This document shows positions 48,994-56,607 of a stretch of 64,000 bases of DNA, piece by piece (position 1 is the stretch's first letter; every line of letters begins with the position of its first letter). Both the position numbers and the translations under genes were made by a program. The DNA is from an uncultured Bacteroides sp. (lineage in GTDB: Bacteria > Bacteroidota > Bacteroidia > Bacteroidales > Bacteroidaceae): contig CAMOWU010000005.1 of the NCBI GenBank assembly GCA_946628545.1, positions 1 through 64,000 of the forward strand, written 5' to 3'. A model generated the notes under the pieces. That model was not told the origin of the DNA and searched no databases. It worked only from the letters and a program-made list of their open reading frames with translations.

Positions 48994-51900
48994 ATGAAGA
49001 AGTCAATCAGTAAAACTTTGTTCTGCCTCCTCATGGGGTTGTTTGCCTTCCAGGCCAACACCTACGCCGACGATTTTGTAGGCGAAGGAGAGGAAATCAC
49101 TGTGCATGTGGCAGCTGTGGCGATGCCCAGTTCTGGCTACACCACACCCAGCGTACTGCTTGAGGGGACAGGAGCCAGCCGAACTTTCACGGTCTCGGCT
49201 GCCGACCTTGCGAAAGATGTCACCATCACTGCCACTTCCGGCTTCTCCGTGGATGTCACCACGGTCAAGGCGGGTGAAGAGGCGCAGGTGACCGTCACCA
49301 ACACGACCTACCGCCGCAAGAACACGGGTAAGGTCATCATGCGTTCGGGCGACTACCGCGCCTACATCAACCTCACAAGCCGTGGTTCTGATCTGGAACA
49401 GAAGGATATCACAGCCAACAAGGTCTATACAGGTGGCACCGACGAGGCCAAGACCTTCGAGGGCTTCCAGCCAGGCGAGAACGGCTATACGGTCGAGGCT
49501 CGCGTGAAGGTGGATGACGCCAGCAAGAACTTCTATCCTTTCGCCACCACCGCTGCAGGTGTGGGCTTCAAGGGCTACGTCAATGCCACTGGTATCGGTC
49601 TTTACAATGGTACCGGCTCTTTCACCAGCGACGAGAGCATGAGCAACCCCTCCAATGGAGGTACCTTCTACAACACCGACGGTGAATACCACACCTACCG
49701 TTATGCCGTGACTCCCGACGAACGTGTCATCGTCTATCGCGACGGTATCTGCATCGACTCCCTCCGTGTGGCCGACCTGGCTGCCCAGAGCGACTGGCAG
49801 GAGGAGAACGGCGAAGTGGTGGAGAACCTGCTGAAGAACCCTGGCTTCGAGGGAGAGTACGACTACTCTGGCTCCCGTTCCATTGTCACCCACATCGAGG
49901 GATGGGACGTTTATCCTTACGACCAGTACAACTCTTATCAGAACATTGTTGCCGACGAGCGCGACAACGAAGTCGATCAGAACAACCACGCCATGCGCCT
50001 CAACCGCTATATGTGGAGTGATGGCTGGGCTGCCGGTGAAGTGAGCCAAATCGTGAATGTGGCTCCCAATGAGACTTACTCTTTCTCTTGTCTCGCCAAG
50101 GGTGGTATCTACGGTTCTGATCCCATCGGTAGCATCCGCATTACCGACCTTCAGAACGACGACAACAAGCAGACCCTCAAGGTGACCAGCAATAGTTACC
50201 AGACCTACGCCACCGACTTCGAGACAAGGGCCAACACCAAGCAGATCCGTGTGAGTTTCTATCTGGAGCGTGCCAAGTGGGGTGCCAGCGTCAGCGGCTT
50301 GCAGGCCGACGACGTGAAACTCACAGGTGTGAGCCGTGTGCTCAAGCAGCAGATAGGTTTTGAGAACAACGGTGCCGACATCGAGTACTTCGCTTTCGAC
50401 AACACAGGTGCCTACGCGCCACTCATGGCTACTATCCAAGCCAGCACCGACACATTGCGCTTCACCGCCACAGGCGAGGAGCAGGAGGTGACGATCAACT
50501 TCGAGAACCTCGTGGGCGACATCAGTGTCACTGCCACCAGTGGTTTCACTGCCACGCCATCTGTCATCGCTGCCGGTACGGGAAGCGCTACCATCAAGGT
50601 GAGCAACGATACCTATCGACGCAAGAATGCAGGCAAACTCATTCTCCGTTCAGGCGACAAGCGCACTTATGTGCAGTTGCGCAGCCGTGGTTCTGATCTG
50701 GAACAGAAGGATATCACAGCCAACAAGGTCTATACAGGTGGCACCGACGAGGCCAAGACCTTCGAGGGCTTCCAGCCAGGCGAGAACGGCTATACGGTCG
50801 AGGCTCGCGTGAAGGTGGATGACGCCAGCAAGAACTTCTATCCTTTCGCCACCACCGCTGCAGGTGTGGGCTTCAAGGGCTACGTCAATGCCACTGGTAT
50901 CGGTCTTTACAATGGTACCGGCTCTTTCACCAGCGACGAGAGCATGAGCAACCCCTCCAATGGAGGTACCTTCTACAACACCGACGGTGAATACCACACC
51001 TACCGTTATGCCGTGACTCCCGACGAACGTGTCATCGTCTATCGCGACGGTATCTGCATCGACTCCCTCCGTGTGGCCGACCTGGCTGCCCAGAGCGACT
51101 GGCAGGAGGAGAACGGCGAAGTGGTGGAGAACCTGTTGAAGAACCCTGGATTCGAGGGTGAGTACGACCACCGCAGCAGTGTGATTGCCCGCATCGAGGG
51201 TTGGGATGTCTATCCTTGGGATCAGTACAACTCCTACCAGAGCATTGTCAGCGATGAGCGCAGCAATGAAATCGATCAGAACAACCACGCCATGCGCATC
51301 AACCGCTATATGTGGGAAGGTGGCTGGGCTGCCGGTGAGGTGAGCCAAATCGTGAATGTGGCGCCCAATGAGACTTATTCTTTCTCTTGCCTTGCCAAGG
51401 GCGGTATCTATGGTTCTGACCCATTAGGCACTATCCGCATCACCGACCTTCAGAACGACGACAACAAGCAGACGCTCAAGGTGACCAGCGACAGCTATCA
51501 GACCTATGCCACCGACTTCGAGACCAAAGCCAACACCAAGCAGATCCGCGTGAGCTTCGTGCTGGAGCGTGCCAAGTGGGGTGCCAGCGTCAGCGGCTTG
51601 CAGGCCGACGACGTGAAACTCACAGGTGTGAGCCGTGTGCTCAAGCAGCAGATAGGTTTTGAGAACAACGGTGCCGACATCGAGTACTTCGCTTTCGACA
51701 ACACAGGTGCCTACGCGCCACTCATGGCTACTATCCAAGCCAGCACCGACACATTGCGCTTCACCGCCACAGGCGAGGAGCAGGAGGTGACGATCAACTT
51801 CGAGAACCTCGTGGGCGACATCAGTGTCACTGCCACCAGTGGTTTCACTGCCACGCCATCTGTCATCGCTGCCGGTACGGGAAGCGCTACCATCAAGGTG

Positions 51901-54594
51901 AGCAACGATACCTATCGACGCAAGAATGCAGGCAAACTCATTCTCCGTTCAGGCGACAAGCGCACTTATGTGCAGTTGCGCAGCCGTGGTTCTGATCTGG
52001 AACAGAAGGATATCACAGCCAACAAGGTCTATACAGGTGGCACCGACGAGGCCAAGACCTTCGAGGGCTTCCAGCCAGGCGAGAACGGCTATACGGTCGA
52101 GGCTCGCGTGAAGGTGGATGACGCCAGCAAGAACTTCTATCCCTTCGCCACTACAGACAAGGGTGTCGGTTTCAAGGGTTACGTGAGTTCCAAGGGACTT
52201 GGTCTCTACAATGGCGCTGACAGTTTCACCAGCGACGAGAGCATGAGCAACCCCTCCAACGGTGGCACCTTCTACAACACTGACGGTGAGTACCATACCT
52301 ACCGCTATGCCGTGACTCCCGATGAACGTGTGATTGTCTATCGCGACGGTATCTGCATCGATAGTATGCGTGTAGCCGACTTGGCCGCTCAGTCAGAATG
52401 GTGCGTGGGCAATGGTCCGGTAGTTGAGAACTTGCTGAAGAATGCTGGTTTTGAAGGTGAGTATGATTTCCGCAACAGTGTCGTGGCACGCATCGAGGGT
52501 TGGGATGTCTATCCTTGGGACCAGTGGAACTCTTATCAGAATATCATCAGCGACGAGCGCAGCAACGAGGTCGATCAGAACAACCACTCCATGCGTCTCA
52601 ACCGCTATATGTGGGAAGGCGGATATGCCGCAGGTGAAATCAGCCAGATTGTGAATGTGGCTCCCAATGAGACCTATTCTTTCTCCTGCCTCGCAAAAGG
52701 TGGTTTGAGGGGCGACAGCCCTCTGGGCACCATCCGCATCACCGACCTTCAGAACAACGACAACAAGCAGTCGCTCACGGTGACCAGCGACAGTTGGCAG
52801 ACCTACGCCACCGACTTCGAGACCAAGGCCAACACCAAGCAAATCCGTGTCAGCTTCGTGCTTGAGCGCGCGGCATGGGGTGCCAGTGTCAGCGGCTTGA
52901 TGGCCGACAACACCAAACTGACGGGTGTGAGCCGTGAGATCAAGCAGCAAATCGGTTTCCAGAACAAAGGTGCCGATATCGAGTACTTCGCATTCGATAA
53001 CACAGGTGCCTACGCGCCGCTGATGGCTTCAATCGTTCCTTCAGAGGACGAGATCATCATTGCCGGTACAGGGGCTTCGAAGACCTTCACCATCGATGCC
53101 GAGAACCTTGTAGGTGACATCAGTGTCGTCGCCACCAGTGGCTTCTCTGTCTATCCCACCAAGATTGAGGCAGGAAAGAAGAAGGCTACCATCACCGTGA
53201 CCAACAACACCTACCGCCGCAAGAATGCAGGTAAGGTGATCCTCCGCTCAGGCGACAAACGCGCTGTGGTCAACCTGATCAGCTATTGTTCCGACCTCGA
53301 TCCCAAAGATATCTCGGCAAGTCCTGTCTATGCAGGGGGAGCCGATGCCAACAAGACCTTCGATGGTTTTGCACCTGGAGAGAAAGGTTATACGGTCGAG
53401 GCGCGCGTGAAGGTGGATGACGCCAGCAAGAACTTCTATCCTTTCGCCACAACCGACAAGGGAGTGGGCTTCAAGGGATATGTCAACGCCAGCGGTATCG
53501 GCCTCTACAATGGTACAGGTACATACGTCAGCGACGAGAGCATGAGCAACCCCTCCAATGGTGGCACCTTCTACAACACCGACGGTGAATATCATACCTA
53601 CCGCTATGCCGTGACACCCGATGAGCGTGTCATCGTCTATCGCGACGGTATCACCATCGACACCATGCGTGTGGCTGACCTCGCTCCTCAAGTGGATTGG
53701 TCGTATGAGAATGGTCCTGTGGTGAAGAACCTGCTCAAGAACCCTGGATTCGAGGGTGAGTACGACCACCGCAGCAGTGTGATTGCCCGCATCGAGGGTT
53801 GGGATGTCTATCCTTGGGATCAGTACAACTCCTACCAGAGCATTGTCAGCGATGAGCGCAGCAATGAAATCGATCAGAACAACCACGCCATGCGCATCAA
53901 CCGCTATATGTGGGAAGGTGGCTGGGCTGCCGGTGAGGTGAGCCAGATTGTGGATGTGGCTCCTAATGAATACTATCGTTTCTCTTGTCTCGCCAAGGGT
54001 GGTATGCGTGGCGACAGCCCTCTGGGCACCATCCGCATCACCGACCTCCAGAACGACGACAACAAGCAGACGATGACAGTGAATGGCGACAGCTACAAGA
54101 CCTATACCACTGAATTTGAGACGAAGGCCAATACCAAGCAGATCCGTGTGAGCTTCGTGCTGGAGCGTGCTGCATGGGGTGCCAGCGTCAGCGGACTGCA
54201 AGCCGACGACGTGAAACTCACTGGTGTGAGCCGACTCATCAAGCAGCAGATAGGTTTTGAGAACAATGGAGCCGACATCGAGTACTTCACATTCGACAAT
54301 ACTGGTGCATACGCGCCTGCTTTCCCCACCTTGCAGGATATCGACATCTACACCGCAGTGGAGGGCGTCGATGCTGACAAGCAGTTGGGCATCAAAGCCA
54401 AGGTGCACGATGGCATGCTGACGCTCACTGGCGCTACAGGCGCACAGGTGGCTGTCTATAGCACCAATGGTGCGGCGCAATCCTTGCATCCTGTCTATAC
54501 CGACGGTACGGGCATCGCCCTGCCTGGACGAGGTGTTTACATCGTACTGATTGTCGATGAAGGGGTGCGCAAGAGCATCAAGGTAAGTTATTAA
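48994..54594 (+). CDS. Giant secreted repeat protein (1866 aa) with four ~433-aa units (Ig-like, LamG-like, CBM-like)
   Basis: Signal peptide, four copies of TYRRKN.GK..LRSGD - GYTVEARVKVDDASKNFYPFATT - LLKNPGFEGEYD...EGWDVYP - ADIEYFAFDNTGAYAP; tail VAVYSTNGAAQ...GRGVYIVLIVDEGVRKSIKVSY. Confidence 0.93.
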   Translation: MKKSISKTLFCLLMGLFAFQANTYADDFVGEGEEITVHVAAVAMPSSGYTTPSVLLEGTGASRTFTVSAADLAKDVTITATSGFSVDVTTVKAGEEAQVTVTNTTYRRKNTGKVIMRSGDYRAYINLTSRGSDLEQKDITANKVYTGGTDEAKTFEGFQPGENGYTVEARVKVDDASKNFYPFATTAAGVGFKGYVNATGIGLYNGTGSFTSDESMSNPSNGGTFYNTDGEYHTYRYAVTPDERVIVYRDGICIDSLRVADLAAQSDWQEENGEVVENLLKNPGFEGEYDYSGSRSIVTHIEGWDVYPYDQYNSYQNIVADERDNEVDQNNHAMRLNRYMWSDGWAAGEVSQIVNVAPNETYSFSCLAKGGIYGSDPIGSIRITDLQNDDNKQTLKVTSNSYQTYATDFETRANTKQIRVSFYLERAKWGASVSGLQADDVKLTGVSRVLKQQIGFENNGADIEYFAFDNTGAYAPLMATIQASTDTLRFTATGEEQEVTINFENLVGDISVTATSGFTATPSVIAAGTGSATIKVSNDTYRRKNAGKLILRSGDKRTYVQLRSRGSDLEQKDITANKVYTGGTDEAKTFEGFQPGENGYTVEARVKVDDASKNFYPFATTAAGVGFKGYVNATGIGLYNGTGSFTSDESMSNPSNGGTFYNTDGEYHTYRYAVTPDERVIVYRDGICIDSLRVADLAAQSDWQEENGEVVENLLKNPGFEGEYDHRSSVIARIEGWDVYPWDQYNSYQSIVSDERSNEIDQNNHAMRINRYMWEGGWAAGEVSQIVNVAPNETYSFSCLAKGGIYGSDPLGTIRITDLQNDDNKQTLKVTSDSYQTYATDFETKANTKQIRVSFVLERAKWGASVSGLQADDVKLTGVSRVLKQQIGFENNGADIEYFAFDNTGAYAPLMATIQASTDTLRFTATGEEQEVTINFENLVGDISVTATSGFTATPSVIAAGTGSATIKVSNDTYRRKNAGKLILRSGDKRTYVQLRSRGSDLEQKDITANKVYTGGTDEAKTFEGFQPGENGYTVEARVKVDDASKNFYPFATTDKGVGFKGYVSSKGLGLYNGADSFTSDESMSNPSNGGTFYNTDGEYHTYRYAVTPDERVIVYRDGICIDSMRVADLAAQSEWCVGNGPVVENLLKNAGFEGEYDFRNSVVARIEGWDVYPWDQWNSYQNIISDERSNEVDQNNHSMRLNRYMWEGGYAAGEISQIVNVAPNETYSFSCLAKGGLRGDSPLGTIRITDLQNNDNKQSLTVTSDSWQTYATDFETKANTKQIRVSFVLERAAWGASVSGLMADNTKLTGVSREIKQQIGFQNKGADIEYFAFDNTGAYAPLMASIVPSEDEIIIAGTGASKTFTIDAENLVGDISVVATSGFSVYPTKIEAGKKKATITVTNNTYRRKNAGKVILRSGDKRAVVNLISYCSDLDPKDISASPVYAGGADANKTFDGFAPGEKGYTVEARVKVDDASKNFYPFATTDKGVGFKGYVNASGIGLYNGTGTYVSDESMSNPSNGGTFYNTDGEYHTYRYAVTPDERVIVYRDGITIDTMRVADLAPQVDWSYENGPVVKNLLKNPGFEGEYDHRSSVIARIEGWDVYPWDQYNSYQSIVSDERSNEIDQNNHAMRINRYMWEGGWAAGEVSQIVDVAPNEYYRFSCLAKGGMRGDSPLGTIRITDLQNDDNKQTMTVNGDSYKTYTTEFETKANTKQIRVSFVLERAAWGASVSGLQADDVKLTGVSRLIKQQIGFENNGADIEYFTFDNTGAYAPAFPTLQDIDIYTAVEGVDADKQLGIKAKVHDGMLTLTGATGAQVAVYSTNGAAQSLHPVYTDGTGIALPGRGVYIVLIVDEGVRKSIKVSY
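49378..54323 (+). repeat. Large in-frame tandem DNA repeats (period 1299-1305 bp)
   Basis: 49378-49830 = 50683-51135 (453 bp identical); 50263-50843 = 51562-52142 (581 bp identical); 51139-51347 = 53737-53945 (209 bp identical, offset 2x1299). Confidence 0.95.
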
Positions 54595-54607
54595 CTTCCC
54601 CTCAACT

Positions 54608-54641
54608 CCCCTCCCCTCGCAGGGGAGGGGCAGGGGTGGGG
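54608..54641. repeat. C/G-rich palindrome with G-quadruplex motif after the giant gene
   Basis: cccctcccct-cgc-aggggagggg (10-bp perfect stem) then caggggtgggg; + strand GGGG-A-GGGG-CA-GGGG-T-GGGG. Confidence 0.85.
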
Positions 54642-54688
54642 TTATCATTCAAGGAGTGACAGTTATTATAGAAGAATTCCCCAACATT

Positions 54689-56386
54689 ATGAATCATTTC
54701 ATTCAAGTTGTAACTTTAGGACTGACGGTGAGCCTTGGCGCTCACTGCCAGTCTTCTTTCAAGCCCGGTGAGACATGGAACGACACCAATGGCTCCGCTA
54801 TCAACGCCCATGGCGGCTGTGTGCAGTATCTTGACGGAACCTACTATTGGTTTGGCGAGACCCGCGACGGCAGCAAATGCAATGGCGTGAGCTGTTATTC
54901 CTCCACCGACCTGTATAAATGGAAGAAACTGACCAATGCCATGACACCTACAGGCACGATGACAGATGCTTGTGTGGATGTGGCAAAAGGACGTACCTTT
55001 GAACGCCCGAAGGTGGTCTATAACGCCAAGACGGGCAAGTACGTGATGTGGTTGCATTGGGAGAACGGTTCCGACTACGGACAGGCAAAAGTAGCCGTGC
55101 TCACCGCCGACAAGATCACTGGACCATACACACTGACCGAGGATGGTGTCTTCCGTCCCAACGGCCATGACTCGCGCGACCAGACGCTCTTCCTCGATTC
55201 GGATGGCCGTGCCTATCACGTGAGCAGCACCAACACCAACTACCAGACCCATTTCATTCGTTTGTCAGAGGATTTCACCAAACCCACCGACGAGGAAAGC
55301 ATCGAGGTGCTGGGCATGCGCTACGAGGCTGCCTCGATGTTCCATTATGGTGGTACCTACTGGTGCTTGTTCTCGGGTTGTGACGGATGGAATCCTAATC
55401 GTGGACGCTACATCTGGAACAACAACCCCTTGCAGGACTGGAGCTACGGGCGCGAGTTCTATGCCAACAACTCCTGGGGCGTGGACTTTTGTGTCGATGA
55501 CGGTAATGTGAAGTGCTATACCTCGCAGCCAGCCTACGTCTTCCCCGTGCAGGGACGCGACCGTTGTTTCATTTATATGGGCGACCGCTGGAACTCCGGC
55601 AATGTGGGTTCTTCGAAGTATGTCTGGCTGCCGCTGAGCATCAGGTCTGGTTATCCGGCGGTGCGATGGTTCAGCACTTGGGACCTCTCTTTCTTCGACC
55701 ATCTCTACGACAAGCGGCGAGTGGCAAAGATTGAAGACGGCATGGAAGGCTACCTGTTGGAGAAATACTCCGACCGTATCGTGAGCCGACCTTCCAACTC
55801 GTTCAAACTGCAAGACGACGATGCCAGCAACACCTGCTTCATCTTCCATGCCACGGACAATCCCTATGTCTTCCGCCTTGAACTGAAAGACCAGCCAGGC
55901 AAGTTCTTGCAATCGGTCTATGGCAGTATGCGGTTGATGGACGCCAACGACAGCGAGGCACAGAAGTGGTGTTTCACTCTGGAGGAAGATGGCTACTACA
56001 AGATCACCAATGTGAACGATGGTATGGCTATCTCCATCTCCGGCAATTCCACTCAGGCAGGCACCTCTGTGGCTTTGCTCGACCCCTCCGACACCCAGCA
56101 CCAGAGTCTGGCTGTCTATTTCGACAGTACGGTTCATCCTGAATACGAGGAGGCCGACATGTATGCTGCCGACTATCGCACCAAGAACCTCGCCTTGATG
56201 GAGGAGCAGACCACCTACACGGCCATCCAGCCCATCGCAGCCGTTTCCCGTGAGTCGGTTTCCGATGTCTATTATTCCGTCAACGGCATTGCGCTCAGCG
56301 CCGCCCCCACCGCTCCTGGTGTGTATATCGTCCGCCATAAGGACCAGAATGGCAATGTGTGGACAGAGAAGGTGGTGAGGAAGTGA
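54689..56386 (+). CDS. GH43-like glycoside hydrolase with ricin-like domain and C-terminal tail
   Basis: INAHGGCVQYLDGTYYWFGETRDG (galactanase-type GH43-like), RPKVVYNAKTGKYVMWLHWE, SRDQTLFLDSDGRAYHVSS; tail DVYYSVNGIALSAAPTAPGVYIVRHKDQNGNVWTEKVVRK. ORF begins at 54656; ATG 54689 preferred. Confidence 0.82.
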   Translation: MNHFIQVVTLGLTVSLGAHCQSSFKPGETWNDTNGSAINAHGGCVQYLDGTYYWFGETRDGSKCNGVSCYSSTDLYKWKKLTNAMTPTGTMTDACVDVAKGRTFERPKVVYNAKTGKYVMWLHWENGSDYGQAKVAVLTADKITGPYTLTEDGVFRPNGHDSRDQTLFLDSDGRAYHVSSTNTNYQTHFIRLSEDFTKPTDEESIEVLGMRYEAASMFHYGGTYWCLFSGCDGWNPNRGRYIWNNNPLQDWSYGREFYANNSWGVDFCVDDGNVKCYTSQPAYVFPVQGRDRCFIYMGDRWNSGNVGSSKYVWLPLSIRSGYPAVRWFSTWDLSFFDHLYDKRRVAKIEDGMEGYLLEKYSDRIVSRPSNSFKLQDDDASNTCFIFHATDNPYVFRLELKDQPGKFLQSVYGSMRLMDANDSEAQKWCFTLEEDGYYKITNVNDGMAISISGNSTQAGTSVALLDPSDTQHQSLAVYFDSTVHPEYEEADMYAADYRTKNLALMEEQTTYTAIQPIAAVSRESVSDVYYSVNGIALSAAPTAPGVYIVRHKDQNGNVWTEKVVRK

Positions 56387-56502
56387 CGCAGCCTGTAGTT
56401 ACACGACTTATCACTTCCGTTTTTTTCTATTCATGCAAGTTGTTCCAGCCATGTGCCAACCCATATAGTTGCCACATGGTTGGATTTTTTTTAGCCGTAT
56501 GC

Positions 56503-56534
56503 TTTGTTTTCTAAATGGTTTTTTGATACTTTTG
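56503..56534 (+). promoter_or_regulatory. Candidate promoter for PBP-HTCS
   Basis: TTTG 56503-56506, N20, TACTTTTG 56527-56534. Confidence 0.65.
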
Positions 56535-56607
56535 CACTCGACAAAAGTGAGAACGGATGTTCTCTTCTGTCCTTATACTATAACGAACTGATAAAAACTG
56601 GTTAGCA

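Noticed and set aside
49003-50439. Long minus-strand ORF (478 aa) opposite the giant repeat gene; similar ones at 53248-54648, 50650-51348, 52393-52950
   Set aside because: Repetitive mirror of the sense repeats, low-complexity Val/Gly/His-rich, no family motifs; an effect of GC-rich third positions in the sense gene.
49378-54323. Could the long direct repeats be a CRISPR array or a transposon?
   Set aside because: Period of 1.3 kb, in frame, coding throughout, no spacers and no transposase; they are protein-domain repeats.
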